Of a stretch of 64,000 bases of DNA, positions 32,190 through 41,984 are shown in pieces. Made by a program: the position numbers and the translations under genes. Numbering within the stretch: position 1 is the first letter of the stretch; the number at the start of each line of letters is the position of its first letter. The stretch is from a virus. Location: positions 19,536 through 83,535 of the IMG/VR virus record IMGVR_UViG_3300019360_000002; one strand, 5' to 3'. Below the pieces are notes generated by a model. It made no database searches, was not told the DNA's origin, and saw only the letters and a list, made by a program, of their open reading frames with translations.

Positions 32190-34973
32190 ATGCTCGATGA
32201 GGCGCGCAGCTTCTTCAAGCTGCTATGGCCAGACACGTCGCTCGTGGACCACCTTCGCGTCACGCTGTGGCGGCTACCCGATCGAGCCAGCCTCCACGTC
32301 CCGCCGTCGAGCGTCCTGGATGCCCTCCAGGGCTTCGCCACCCTGCCGGTGGCCACCGGGACGTTCGACAAGCCCTACGAGCCCGCCAGCGGGCCGCCAG
32401 GCACGCACGCGATGTATTACGGGGTCGGGCTGCGCCGGCCTGATCTACCGCCGACCAGCCGAGGTCTCGACGACGATGTGACGGCCTGGCCGGGAGTCTG
32501 GGTCGACCTCGACTACGGCACAGAGGGGCACGCAGGTGAAAACTACCCGCCTACCGATAGGGAAGCGCTGGAAATTGCAGATAAATTTCCTGCGCCTCCA
32601 ACACTGACCGTGCAGTCAGGTCACGGTTTTCACTTGTACTGGTTGTTCGACAAGCCGCTGGTCGGGGACAGCAAGAAGTTTTCTAGTCTTATTAAAGGGT
32701 TACAGAAGAAGTTTCGGGAGCTTGCTGCGCCCTTTTCAGTCGACAAGACGGACGACGTAGGCCGTGTGCTCGGCATCCCTGGCCTTTGGAACTGCAAGAA
32801 GCTGGTCCCGCCCGTGCGAGTCGCAATTTTGCTTGACGACGGACCGCGCTACAAGATAACAGACCTGGAAGCTTTTCGCGGACGCCCCGGACGCCCGCTC
32901 AAATCCCCGCCGCCCGCCGCCACCGGTCAAGCCGTTCAAGGGCCGCCACCCTTAGACAGCGGAATTAAGACCGGTGGCGGTGCCGGCTCTTCTGCAAAAC
33001 GTGGCCGCCCCGCCAACGTCGACAAGTGGCCGGCGTGGGTGCTGGGCGTGCGTCGCCGCGTCAAGAACACGACCGACGCCGAGAAGAAGCGCCGAGCTGA
33101 GCTACTCATCGATGGCGAGCCGTTCGCCGAGTCGGGCGAGCGGAATAACACTTGCAACAGCATGGTGGGGCTGCTCACGAACTACGTGTTCAAGGAGAAG
33201 CCGCAAGCGACAGCCGAGGAGGTCTACGACACCTTCTTCTCCGCCGCCATCATCAAGATGGCGCTTCTAGAAGACGACCCGTCGAACCCGGCTCTGCAAA
33301 AGGACGAGGTGCTCGGCCAGATCTCACGCATGTGGGAACTCGTGCTCGAAGAGGACGCGCGTGCCAAGGAGCAGGCCAAGCGGTTCGCCGACGCGCTTCG
33401 GCGTGGCGCGCTTCGGCGCAAGGGCGGAGGCGGAGGAGGCAACGGAAGTAACGGTCACGCGAACGGCAACGGTCACGCGAACGGTCACGGTGAACCGGAA
33501 CCGGGCGGTAGTTCCACCCAGGCGCTTGTGGTGCGCGAATCCGAGCCTGAGATAGGCGAGTACGACACGCCTGATGGGTTGCCGCCCGTGCCTCCGCCGC
33601 AGAGCCACGACGCGTTCGGCGAAGATCCGCTGGAGCTGCTCATCATCCAGTACGAGGATGCCTACTTTGTCTGGCGCGATGAGCAATACAAGGCTCCGGT
33701 GTCGAGTAAAGCCCTGGAGACGAGCCTACGTCGTGACCTCGCCTACGCAGACGGCGTGACGTGGTACTACGAGAACGACAAGGGGGTCGAGAAGCGAAAG
33801 ACCCTCCAGCAGTTCAAGAACGACTACTGCACAGTGGCGCGGCACCTCGTCTTCGATCTCACCAATCCGAACACCGAGTACGACCCGGACTCGGAGACGC
33901 TGTTCGTGGCCGCAGCGCCACTGCGTGACCTGGAGCCGACGTTCAACGAGCACATCCACGAGTGGCTCACGCTCTTCGGGGGAGACGGCGCCGATCGCCT
34001 GATCGATTGGATTGCCACCATCACGGATCTCTCCTATCAAAGCTGCGCTCTTTACGCCTCCGGGCACTCGCGTACGGGTAAGTCGCTCCTCGCCCAAGGG
34101 CTTGCCAAGCTGTGGAGCGCACACGGAGAGCCGACCGCGCTCAAAAATGTGTTGGAGAACTTCAATGCGGACCTGCTTCGCTGCCCGCTCATCCACGCCG
34201 ACGAAGCGCTTCCGTACGGAACCCACACCACCGACTTGCGCGAGATGATTGGCTCGTCGAGCCGTACCGTCACGCAGAAGTATTTGCCGAATGCCACTTT
34301 GCGGGGCGCAATTCGCATGGTGCTCACTGCCAATAACCACGACATGCTGGCGACCGGCGACGAGCATCGAGGCCCGCAGGACGTAGAAGCGGTCGCGGAG
34401 CGGTTTTTACACATCACGCCGCCCGCGTCGGCAGGGAAATTTTTGGCCGAGCTGGGCGGCAAGGCAGGTAAGACAAAAGACTGGGTGGATGGGGACCTAA
34501 TCGCCCGTCACGCGCTCTGGTTGCGGGACCACAAGCGGATCGGGTTTGTCCCCGGCACACGTTTCATCGTGGAGGGCACCAAGACCGAGGTGCACCGCGC
34601 ACTCGTCATGTCTGGTCCCGTGTCGTCGCTGGTCCTTGAGTGGCTCGCCAAGTTTTTGAACAAGCCGCTCGCGGGAGTCATCAAGCAAGGGCTCGTGCTC
34701 TGGGGTAACGGTGAGCTGCTCGTCAACACCTCGGCCATCACCGACCACTGGGAGCACTTCATCAATTCTCACCCGGTGTACTCGACCACGCGCATCGGCA
34801 CCGCTCTCCGCTCCATCGCACGCGGGCTGAGGCGAGGGGACGGTCCGCACCGGAACAAAAACTTCTGGATCGTCGACCCGATGTACGTGATCGACTGGGC
34901 GCAGCAGAACAACATCGGCGACGTGGACGCGATGTGGACCAGCATCAACACCGCCAAGCCGGTTCTCAACTGA
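32190..34973 (+). CDS. Primase-helicase (primase-like N-terminus, SF3 helicase)
   Basis: 927 residues from ATG 32190, chosen for AAAGGGAGCGGGG upstream. N-terminal part has VWVDLDYG (~103) and SGHGFHLYWLFDKP (~142), typical of RepB-like/archaeo-eukaryotic primase-polymerase domains. A low-complexity Gly/Asn/His linker spans about 414-445. The C-terminal part is a D5/SF3 helicase: Walker A GHSRTGKSLLAQ (~625), Walker B region LIHADEAL (~666) and LTANNHDM (~710). Combines primer synthesis and unwinding at the fork, downstream of the candidate origin. Confidence 0.87.
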   Translation: MLDEARSFFKLLWPDTSLVDHLRVTLWRLPDRASLHVPPSSVLDALQGFATLPVATGTFDKPYEPASGPPGTHAMYYGVGLRRPDLPPTSRGLDDDVTAWPGVWVDLDYGTEGHAGENYPPTDREALEIADKFPAPPTLTVQSGHGFHLYWLFDKPLVGDSKKFSSLIKGLQKKFRELAAPFSVDKTDDVGRVLGIPGLWNCKKLVPPVRVAILLDDGPRYKITDLEAFRGRPGRPLKSPPPAATGQAVQGPPPLDSGIKTGGGAGSSAKRGRPANVDKWPAWVLGVRRRVKNTTDAEKKRRAELLIDGEPFAESGERNNTCNSMVGLLTNYVFKEKPQATAEEVYDTFFSAAIIKMALLEDDPSNPALQKDEVLGQISRMWELVLEEDARAKEQAKRFADALRRGALRRKGGGGGGNGSNGHANGNGHANGHGEPEPGGSSTQALVVRESEPEIGEYDTPDGLPPVPPPQSHDAFGEDPLELLIIQYEDAYFVWRDEQYKAPVSSKALETSLRRDLAYADGVTWYYENDKGVEKRKTLQQFKNDYCTVARHLVFDLTNPNTEYDPDSETLFVAAAPLRDLEPTFNEHIHEWLTLFGGDGADRLIDWIATITDLSYQSCALYASGHSRTGKSLLAQGLAKLWSAHGEPTALKNVLENFNADLLRCPLIHADEALPYGTHTTDLREMIGSSSRTVTQKYLPNATLRGAIRMVLTANNHDMLATGDEHRGPQDVEAVAERFLHITPPASAGKFLAELGGKAGKTKDWVDGDLIARHALWLRDHKRIGFVPGTRFIVEGTKTEVHRALVMSGPVSSLVLEWLAKFLNKPLAGVIKQGLVLWGNGELLVNTSAITDHWEHFINSHPVYSTTRIGTALRSIARGLRRGDGPHRNKNFWIVDPMYVIDWAQQNNIGDVDAMWTSINTAKPVLN

Positions 34974-34983
34974 AAAATTTTTG

Positions 34984-35015
34984 TTGACAATGCTGCTTGG
35001 CATACGGCTAAATAA
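34984..35015 (+). promoter_or_regulatory. Promoter with ATTTTTGTT element
   Basis: TTGACA (34984-34989) directly after AAAAATTTTTGTT and a TAAAT-type -10 about 18-19 bases on (near 35008-35013). It starts just after the primase-helicase stop and would drive the RecB-like gene. No strong ribosome binding site before ATG 35034, so the leader is short. Confidence 0.45.
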
Positions 35016-35033
35016 CCCACTGCGTGTGAGATA

Positions 35034-36566
35034 ATGGCGATTCTTAAAACGTCGGCTTCGCAGGTCGAAGCTTTCATCCGCTGCAACCGTTATTGGTACA
35101 ACAAAAGCGTGTTGAAGTTGCCAGAGCCTTTTTCGCCGGCCGCCGCCAAGGGCTCGCGCGTGCACAGCATAAGCGAATACTGGTTAAAGTCCGGCCTTCT
35201 CTCACAACCGCCAGGCGCTACTGACGAGGACACGGAGATCGCGCAGGCAGCTATTGCCACCATGCCCGCGCGTGGGCCGGAGCTGCTTATCGAACACGAG
35301 TTCGAGATTCCGACGTACGAAGGTGGCCCAATGTGGCTAGGCTACATCGACCTTGTTGATCCTCGTGGCGATCTGGTTCACGTGCTTGACCACAAGACGC
35401 GTAGTGATTTTCGCTACTGCCTTAAGCCCGAAGACCTTTTGAAATCGATTCAAATGATTTCATACGCCAAGTGGGCAATGGATTATTTCGTTAAAGAGGC
35501 GGTGTTGATTGGCCACAAATACGTGTGCACCAAACGAACTGCCAAACCGCCTTACTACAAAACGATGCTTGTGACAGCGGTTGCGAATCGCAAACAGGTG
35601 GACAAGGTGTGGGCGAATCTCATGCCGGTCATTCGTGAAATGATGGCTTGGCGTGAGAGAAACCCCAAGACCGCAGACGATCTTTCGCCCAATACGGCAG
35701 CGTGTGGCATGTACGGAGGGTGCGCGTACAGGCCGCAGTGTGGATTCTCACCGGCACTCGGCACGTTCTCCATTCGAAAGACGAAGACCATGAGCGACAC
35801 GCCCACTGCGCCCGTGAATGGAACCACCCCGCGTCCGATGTCCCTCTCCGAGAAGCTCGCCGCCAAGAAGGCGGCAGCCGCCGCAGCCGCGCCGCCGGCT
35901 ACCACGGCCCCGGCCGCAGGAGCGCCCGCTGTCGGCCTCGTGCCGCCGGACGCGCCGCCCAACCTGCCGGCAGGCCAGCCGCCCGAGGACGCCAAGCCCG
36001 AGGAGAAGAAGACCAAGGCGAAGAAGGGCTCGGCCGCGCGTGACGCGATTTTGGCGGCGGCCGGCGGCGAGCCCGAGAGCGGGACCCTGCCGGGCGTGTC
36101 GACGACGCCGCCTCCGGCGAAGCCGGATCTGGGGCGTGTGGCCGAGGAGAGCACGGCCTCGCAGTTCAAGGGAGTGAAGGAGGAGGCAGAGCGCAAGGCG
36201 CTCGTCGCCGAGAACGCCGCCGCGCCTGGCGCCGAGACGGCTCCGTCCGCCCCCGTCAAGGCCGTCGCGACCAAGAAGCGCCTCTCCATTTTTGTCGATT
36301 GCCTACCTGTGAAAGGAGGCGGCAGCTTCACCTTGTTCGAGGACTGGGCCGCGCCGCTCTTCGCCCACGTGGCCGAGGGCCTCGGCCTCTCCGACTACCG
36401 CCTGGCGCAGTTCGCCTCGTGGAAGCCTCACTTCGCCAACGCCGTGCGCGAGAGCCTAGACACGCTGCCGGAGGTGCTGGTGATGTCGAGCTACGGCCCC
36501 GGCGTGCAGGAGGCCCTCGACGCGCTCACGCCCCACGCCACCTTGATCGTCAAGAAGCTGGGGTAG
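35034..36566 (+). CDS. RecB/Cas4-like nuclease fused to a C-terminal domain
   Basis: 510 residues. Residues 1-240 are a PD-(D/E)XK nuclease: SQVEAFIRC, GSRVHSISEYW, IEHEF, LGYIDLVD...VLDHKTR (D and DxK catalytic set) and a terminal CGMYGGCAYRPQCGF iron-sulfur-type cysteine cluster with the first Cys near residue 12-20. Residues 245-400 are a low-complexity Ala/Pro/Lys linker. The last 110 form a separate folded domain of unknown type (LSIFVDCLPVKGG to LIVKKLG). Acts in DNA end processing or recombination beside the polymerase and helicases. Confidence 0.75.
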   Translation: MAILKTSASQVEAFIRCNRYWYNKSVLKLPEPFSPAAAKGSRVHSISEYWLKSGLLSQPPGATDEDTEIAQAAIATMPARGPELLIEHEFEIPTYEGGPMWLGYIDLVDPRGDLVHVLDHKTRSDFRYCLKPEDLLKSIQMISYAKWAMDYFVKEAVLIGHKYVCTKRTAKPPYYKTMLVTAVANRKQVDKVWANLMPVIREMMAWRERNPKTADDLSPNTAACGMYGGCAYRPQCGFSPALGTFSIRKTKTMSDTPTAPVNGTTPRPMSLSEKLAAKKAAAAAAAPPATTAPAAGAPAVGLVPPDAPPNLPAGQPPEDAKPEEKKTKAKKGSAARDAILAAAGGEPESGTLPGVSTTPPPAKPDLGRVAEESTASQFKGVKEEAERKALVAENAAAPGAETAPSAPVKAVATKKRLSIFVDCLPVKGGGSFTLFEDWAAPLFAHVAEGLGLSDYRLAQFASWKPHFANAVRESLDTLPEVLVMSSYGPGVQEALDALTPHATLIVKKLG

Positions 36567-36569
36567 GTC

Positions 36570-37286
36570 GTGTTGAAGATCGTAAAGCGCGGGCTAGCGG
36601 TCATCTGCGAGTTGCTTCAGATTGGGGTGTTCCTCATTCTGTTACCGATCGACTATGCTGGTATCAAGCTTCGTCGTGTAGCTGCCCGGCTTACGCGACA
36701 CCCGTACTACTGGTTGGTTCAGTCCAAGCGCTTGCTCCGTGGGGAGCCGACTTGGCAGGAACACGATTGGAAGATCGGCATTCCACCGCCAGGGTGGAAG
36801 CCGGTGCCGTGTGATATTCGCGAGTTCGCACAAAAGGCCAGGGGCGAGGTAGTCGAGGAGAAGGAGGAGAAAATGGACGCGTCGGATAATCCGATGAAGC
36901 CTCGCTTCTGCGCCAATTGCGGCGAGATCGTGTCGTGGAACTACCCGTCGGGCGACGAGACGTGTGCCGAGGTCGCGTGCCAGCACTGCGGCGCCGGCTA
37001 CGACATCTGCTTCGACGGGTGCAGTGTGCGAGCAGGCCGACAGCGGGACGAGAAGGACGCCAAGCTAGGTCGCGAGCTGGTGGCGCTCCTCTCCGAGGTC
37101 GTCGGCGACAGCGGTGTGTCGGAGGGAGCTGTCGATTGCCTGAAGCGGCAAATTGCGGATCGCAAGGCGTTCGCTTTGGCACTCAGGGAAGTAGATCAAT
37201 TCATGTTCGCCGCATGCATGCTCTGCCATCGCAAGCACGCTCAGGATTGTCCGTTTCACAGAGCAATGGCGATCTACATCCGGTAA
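36570..37286 (+). CDS. Membrane-anchored zinc protein
   Basis: 238 residues, GTG start after GGGGTAGG. Residues 8-30 are hydrophobic (AVICELLQIGVFLILLPIDYAG), then basic; the second half has CANCG, CQHCG and a C-terminal CMLCHRKHAQDCPFH cluster. A second start at ATG 36873 with AAGGAGGAG could produce the soluble zinc part alone. A perfect palindrome lies at 37153-37165. Function unknown. Confidence 0.5.
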   Translation: MLKIVKRGLAVICELLQIGVFLILLPIDYAGIKLRRVAARLTRHPYYWLVQSKRLLRGEPTWQEHDWKIGIPPPGWKPVPCDIREFAQKARGEVVEEKEEKMDASDNPMKPRFCANCGEIVSWNYPSGDETCAEVACQHCGAGYDICFDGCSVRAGRQRDEKDAKLGRELVALLSEVVGDSGVSEGAVDCLKRQIADRKAFALALREVDQFMFAACMLCHRKHAQDCPFHRAMAIYIR

Positions 37287-39124
37287 TGCCCACGCTGTCT
37301 GAAAAGCTGATGGCCAAGTTCGGCCTGCCGCACCCACGGTCGAGCGCCGGATTGGCACTTGCGCAGGGTGGTGTATGTCTTTCGCCTGAGCTGGCGCGCA
37401 TCCTGGCGCTGCCCAGGCGACCGGCGGAAGGCTCTGCGCCTGATCTCACCGAGCTTTACTCAAGGGGTGTGGCGAACTGCGGCGTCGCACACTGCCGAGT
37501 GTGCGTGGCCGGCGAGCCAAGGCTTCGGCCCATCCAGTCCCAGATGCTCTGGGAGGGCGACCGTCGGCAAGGGCTCCTCGGCATGGCCAAGATCGGCTCG
37601 GGTAAGACGCTCGCCTCCCTGCTCATGCATGACGCGATGAACGCCACCCGCACCGTGCTGCTCGTCAAGTCGAGTCTGCGTGATCAGCTCATTAACATCG
37701 ACATCCCAGCCTACGGCCGCCACTTCAAGCTGCCCCCGGTTTGGTCCGCCAAGAACACCAGAAACTACGAGCGCTCGGGCGTGTACGTGCTCTTCTATCA
37801 CGAACTGTCGGATTCGCACAAAGGCCATTGGCTTGAGCGCATTGCGCCCGACCTAGTGGTTGCTGACGAGGCGCAGGTTTTCCGTAACGTGCATTCGGCT
37901 CGGTCCAAAAAGTTCTACCGCTACATGGACGAGCACCCGGAGTGTCGGTATTGTCCGCTATCCGGGTCGATTGCCAAGCGGTCAATCCGCGATGTAGGAC
38001 CGCCGAGCGAACTTGCGCTTCGCAAGGACAGCCCGCTGCCCAAGGGACGGGCGCTCTTCGAGTGGTCGTGTGCGCTCGATCGCGACGTGGAAAAGCCACT
38101 TGGCCCCGGCAAGCTCATGCTGTTTTGCGGCCCCGGCGAGGACCATCACGACGGTTTCCGTCGGAGACTTCGCGAGACCGAAGGTGTGGTGGCGTCGGAG
38201 AAAGACACTATCGACACGGCGCTTGAGGTCTTGCCGCATAGTCCACCGCTCTCGCCGGTCATTAGCGCCGCCTTGGCTGAGCTGGCCAGGCTGTGGCGCT
38301 GGAACGAAGACGAGATTTCCGACGCGCTCCACTATGCGCGTCTCGCCAAGCAGATCGCCCAGGGCTTCTACCTCAAGTGGGATTGGCCCGGCGGTGTGCT
38401 CGATGAGGAATGGCTCACAGCGCGGTCAGCCTGGCACAAGGAGGTGCGCGAGTACCTTCGCTACCACTCAGTTCCAGGAATGGACTCCACGCTCCAGCTC
38501 GCCAATGCCGCACGCCACGGGCACTGGCTGTCTGAGGCGTGGCCCGCCTGGAATGTGGTCAAGGACCGACCCGAGCCGCCCACCGAGGCAGTGTGGCTAG
38601 ACACCGCGTACATGCCGGGTGTGGTGGCCAACCTCGTCGAGGAACTGAACGCGTCCGACGAACCGCTCGGGAAAAAGAACGCTTCGGGCGCGACGCGAGG
38701 TCTCATTATATGGTATGAAAACATATCAATGGGCGACCTCTTGGAGAAGACGTACCCGAGATTCGGTCCAGGCGATCGAGCGGCTGCGCAATTGGCAAAG
38801 ATGCACCCGAAGGACCACCCGGTCATTGTGTGCTCTCGGGCATCGCACGGTGAGGGGAAGAACCTTCAGGACTACACCGATGCGTTCTTCATCACGCCGC
38901 CGGCCAACTCCCTTGATTGGAATCAGACAGTCGGTCGTGAGCTGAGGCCCGGCCAACTGGCAGATACGGTACGGGTGAAATGGCTGGCGAACACCATCGA
39001 CCTTCAGAAGGCGTTCGTGAACGCGGTCAAGAACGCCGAGACCTTGCAGAAAAACACGGGTGAGGAGCAAGTGCTCCTGATCGCCGACGGAGCGGCCCTA
39101 GCAGAGACGGCGAAGGCCGCGTGA
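37286..39124 (+). CDS. DEAD/SNF2-type helicase
   Basis: 612 residues from ATG in TAATG overlap. RPIQSQMLWEGDRR acts as a Q-motif-like entry, Walker A is AKIGSGKTLASLL (~100-112), Walker B is VVADEAQVFRN (~190), and SGSIAKRS fits motif III. The C-terminal half has VIVCSRASHGEGKNLQDY and NQTVGRELRPGQ, resembling motifs V and VI of superfamily 2. Probably a branch-migration or replication-restart helicase working with the neighbouring polymerase. Confidence 0.82.
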   Translation: MPTLSEKLMAKFGLPHPRSSAGLALAQGGVCLSPELARILALPRRPAEGSAPDLTELYSRGVANCGVAHCRVCVAGEPRLRPIQSQMLWEGDRRQGLLGMAKIGSGKTLASLLMHDAMNATRTVLLVKSSLRDQLINIDIPAYGRHFKLPPVWSAKNTRNYERSGVYVLFYHELSDSHKGHWLERIAPDLVVADEAQVFRNVHSARSKKFYRYMDEHPECRYCPLSGSIAKRSIRDVGPPSELALRKDSPLPKGRALFEWSCALDRDVEKPLGPGKLMLFCGPGEDHHDGFRRRLRETEGVVASEKDTIDTALEVLPHSPPLSPVISAALAELARLWRWNEDEISDALHYARLAKQIAQGFYLKWDWPGGVLDEEWLTARSAWHKEVREYLRYHSVPGMDSTLQLANAARHGHWLSEAWPAWNVVKDRPEPPTEAVWLDTAYMPGVVANLVEELNASDEPLGKKNASGATRGLIIWYENISMGDLLEKTYPRFGPGDRAAAQLAKMHPKDHPVIVCSRASHGEGKNLQDYTDAFFITPPANSLDWNQTVGRELRPGQLADTVRVKWLANTIDLQKAFVNAVKNAETLQKNTGEEQVLLIADGAALAETAKAA

Positions 39125-39159
39125 GGATGGCTGTACGTGGCGGCACAAGCCGCTGCGAT

Positions 39160-39172
39160 TTGCGGCTCGCAA
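39160..39172. repeat. 13-bp palindrome upstream of RBS
   Basis: TTGCG-GCT-CGCAA in the 73-base gap between the helicase and the 39198 gene, 15 bases before GGAGAGG. Confidence 0.85.
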
Positions 39173-39197
39173 GAGCCGATAGATGGAGAGGTGACCG

Positions 39198-39686
39198 ATG
39201 GGGAGATTTTCTGGTATCAAGGATGCGAAGTGGAATCCGGGCGGTGTGTACTTTGAGCCGGGACAGTTCTTGGTTCGGGTGGACACGGTGAAGGTGATCG
39301 AGAGCCGCAAGAAGGAGGAGATGTTCATCGTCGAGAACACCCTGCTCGACAGCGATCATCCCAAGCTCAAGCGCGGGTCGTCGGTGTCCTGGGTGGTGCT
39401 CAGCTCTTGGGACACGTACCTTGGATCGATCAAGCACTTCGTCTCCGTCGCTCAGGAGATCGAGATGGATGATGTCGACGAGTCCGGCATCGAGATGGTG
39501 GTGTCCGAGGACAACCCGTGTTCGGGTACCATCCTCAAGGTCGAGGCCAAAAACGTCCGAAAAAAGGACGGCGGCGACTTCACCAAGTGCGTGTGGTCGT
39601 GGCCCGAGCCCGAGGACTTCGCCAAGATCGGGCTCAAGCCCGACGGCACCAAGCTCGACAAGCCGGTCGAGCAGAAGACGGCGTAG
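39198..39686 (+). CDS. Replication-associated hypothetical protein
   Basis: 162 residues with GGAGAGG upstream. Beta-rich with a conserved-looking start (GGVYFEPGQFLVRVDTVKV) and acidic stretches; ends in a lysine-rich tail. The context between helicase and polymerase and the OB-like strand pattern suggest a single-stranded-DNA-binding or polymerase accessory protein, by inference only. Confidence 0.5.
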   Translation: MGRFSGIKDAKWNPGGVYFEPGQFLVRVDTVKVIESRKKEEMFIVENTLLDSDHPKLKRGSSVSWVVLSSWDTYLGSIKHFVSVAQEIEMDDVDESGIEMVVSEDNPCSGTILKVEAKNVRKKDGGDFTKCVWSWPEPEDFAKIGLKPDGTKLDKPVEQKTA

Positions 39687-39792
39687 CAAGTTCTGGTCAT
39701 CGGCGGGGGCGGTGTCCGGGGAATGAGCCCTTCGTGCACCGCCCCCGTCGGCGGCCTTCTACCGTTTTGACTCGCAATTCTGGAGGGCGCGG

Positions 39793-41853
39793 ATGTACGA
39801 CCTTGTTCCGGTTCAACCCGAAGAGCCGTACCTCTGTGCGTTCGACACCGAGACCTTCCTCATCCGGCAGGGTCTCCTAATCCCCAAGCTCGTATGTCTC
39901 AGCTACGACGACGGGAAAGCCTCTCTACTCTACGCACGTGAGGATGGTCTTGACTGGCTAGAAGAGCGTCTGCGCGATCCGAACACCGTCTTGACCACGC
40001 ACAACGGCCCGTTCGACCTCGCGGTGTGTGTGGCTCGAAGGCCGCGCCTTTTGCCACTCGTGTTCGACGCCTACCAGACCGGTCGCATTCGCGACACGCG
40101 CATCAGGCAGAAGCTCATCGACATCGCGAACGGCGAGCACAAGTTTCACTTCGACCAGCGCAAGGCCGATGCCGGCGAGCCTGGCCGGCAGAAGTCCAGA
40201 TACGGCCTCGACAACCTCGTGTGGCGTCACCACGGCGTGGTCTTGGATAAGGCCAACACCTTCCGCCTGCGCTTCGCCGAGCTGGACGGCGTGCCGGTCT
40301 CGGAGTACCCCGAGGCCGCCAAAGTCTACGCGATGGACGACTCCCGGTGGACGCGCCTTGTGCACGTCTCCCAGGACAAGGCGATGGAGTACGACGCGGC
40401 TGAGACCGTGCCGTTTTTCCCCAACGAGCTACCGCAGACGTGCGCCGCCTGGGCGCTCCATCTGATGAGCGCCTGGGGGCTGAGGACCAACAAAGAAGCC
40501 GCTTACAAGCTCCGGGACAAGTATAAGGGCCTCGTCGACGCTGCTTGGAAGAAGCTCAAGGTGTGGGGGATGGTGCGTGGCGACGGCACCAAGAACATGG
40601 CTGCCATCCGCGAGGCCATCGCTCAGTGCTACACGTCGCGCGGTGTCCAAGTCCCACTCACGGCCGGTGGGGACGGCTCGACCGACGCCGACACCCTCGC
40701 CGAGATCGTCATGCACGAAGACGAATTCGAGGCGCTGGAGAAGAGTGACTTGCCGCTTCCAGAGTGGCCGCCCGAGGCGCGCGTCACCGTGCTCGACAAC
40801 GTAGGTGAGGCCGAGCACGCCTTGACCGCGTTCGTGCCCATCGTCTTGGCCGGTGTCGACTCGCCCATCAACCCGGGCTTCAACGCGCTCGTCGAGACCG
40901 GTCGAACCTCGTGCGAGAAGCCCAATCTACATAACCCGCCTCGCAAGGGCGGAGTCAGGGAGACATTCGAAGCCAGGCCGGGCTTCGCCTATGTGGGTGC
41001 GGACTACTCGACGCTAGAGCTTCGTACGCTGGCTCAGTGCTGCTTAGAAATCGTGGGCCAGAGCGAAATGGCCGAGGCCATCAAGCGCGGTGAGGATCTG
41101 CACGCGTCCTTCGGCGCCGAACTCATGGGTTTGTCCTACGAGGAGTTCGATAGGTTGATCAAGGACGGAGACAAGGCTGCCGAGGACATGCGCCAGCTCT
41201 CCAAACCCGCCAACTTCGGCTTCCCCGGGGGCATGGGGGGAACCGCGTTTGCGGCGTATGCACGCGGTTACGGTGTGAACATCGACACCAAGCGCGGCAA
41301 GGAGCTTCAGAAGGACTGGCTCAAGAAGTGGCCGGAGATGCCGCCTTACTTCCGCCACATCACTGCTATTACGTCGCGTGGAGAAGGGACGGTTATTCAG
41401 CTTCTATCTGAGCGCGTGCGTGGCGGACTGAGCTACACGAAAGCGGCCAACACCTACTTTCAGGGCCGCGCCGCCGACCTCGCCAAGGACGCGCTCTGCC
41501 ACGTGACGCGCGAGTGCCACCTCGGGGTCAAGCCCGACGGCACACCGAGCCCATTGGCTGGCTGTCGTCCGGTAATCTTCCTTCATGACGAGATCATCCT
41601 GGAGGCCCCGTACGACAAGGCGCGGCCCGAACTCGCCTCCGGCGCTGCCAAGCGCTTGAAGGAAGTCATGGAGGAACGCGGCAACTACTGGTGCCCAGAT
41701 GTGCCCATCGAGGCTGGCGCCGTCATGATGAAAAATTGGTGGAAGGGAACCAAAGCGGTGTACGACGACAAGGGCAACATGTTGCCGTCGCGTCCTGAGA
41801 AGGTAAAAGGATCAGACGGCAAGGAGAAAACCAAGTGGGTTGCCGTCAATTAG
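39793..41853 (+). CDS. DNA polymerase, family A
   Basis: 686 residues with GGAGGGCG upstream. 3'-5' exonuclease: FDTETF (~17), LTTHNGPFDLAV (~66). Polymerase: motif A YVGADYSTLELR (~398), motif B region KPANFGFPGGMGG (~466), motif C IFLHDEIILEAP (~593). No 5'-3' exonuclease domain, as in T7-like replicative enzymes. All key acidic residues are visible, so it should be an active replicative polymerase. Confidence 0.93.
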   Translation: MYDLVPVQPEEPYLCAFDTETFLIRQGLLIPKLVCLSYDDGKASLLYAREDGLDWLEERLRDPNTVLTTHNGPFDLAVCVARRPRLLPLVFDAYQTGRIRDTRIRQKLIDIANGEHKFHFDQRKADAGEPGRQKSRYGLDNLVWRHHGVVLDKANTFRLRFAELDGVPVSEYPEAAKVYAMDDSRWTRLVHVSQDKAMEYDAAETVPFFPNELPQTCAAWALHLMSAWGLRTNKEAAYKLRDKYKGLVDAAWKKLKVWGMVRGDGTKNMAAIREAIAQCYTSRGVQVPLTAGGDGSTDADTLAEIVMHEDEFEALEKSDLPLPEWPPEARVTVLDNVGEAEHALTAFVPIVLAGVDSPINPGFNALVETGRTSCEKPNLHNPPRKGGVRETFEARPGFAYVGADYSTLELRTLAQCCLEIVGQSEMAEAIKRGEDLHASFGAELMGLSYEEFDRLIKDGDKAAEDMRQLSKPANFGFPGGMGGTAFAAYARGYGVNIDTKRGKELQKDWLKKWPEMPPYFRHITAITSRGEGTVIQLLSERVRGGLSYTKAANTYFQGRAADLAKDALCHVTRECHLGVKPDGTPSPLAGCRPVIFLHDEIILEAPYDKARPELASGAAKRLKEVMEERGNYWCPDVPIEAGAVMMKNWWKGTKAVYDDKGNMLPSRPEKVKGSDGKEKTKWVAVN

Positions 41854-41938
41854 GCACGTTATTGCGATTCGCACATCAAGTTGTTCCGGTGCTGAATTAG
41901 CGGCCCGTTACAGAGTCAGCCGCGCCGTAATCAGTAGC

Positions 41939-41984
41939 GTTTTACTTCGTAAAACCTGGAAGCACGTGCCTTAGTTCACGTGCT
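41939..41984. terminator. Hairpins between convergent genes
   Basis: GTTTTAC-TTC-GTAAAAC (41939-41955) and AGCACGTG-N8-CACGTGCT (41961-41984) lie between the polymerase stop and the resolvase stop; the second overlaps the resolvase stop codon. Suited to ending transcription from both sides, although U-tracts are weak. The gap 41854-41970 also holds a one-mismatch palindrome (41862-41874). Confidence 0.5.
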
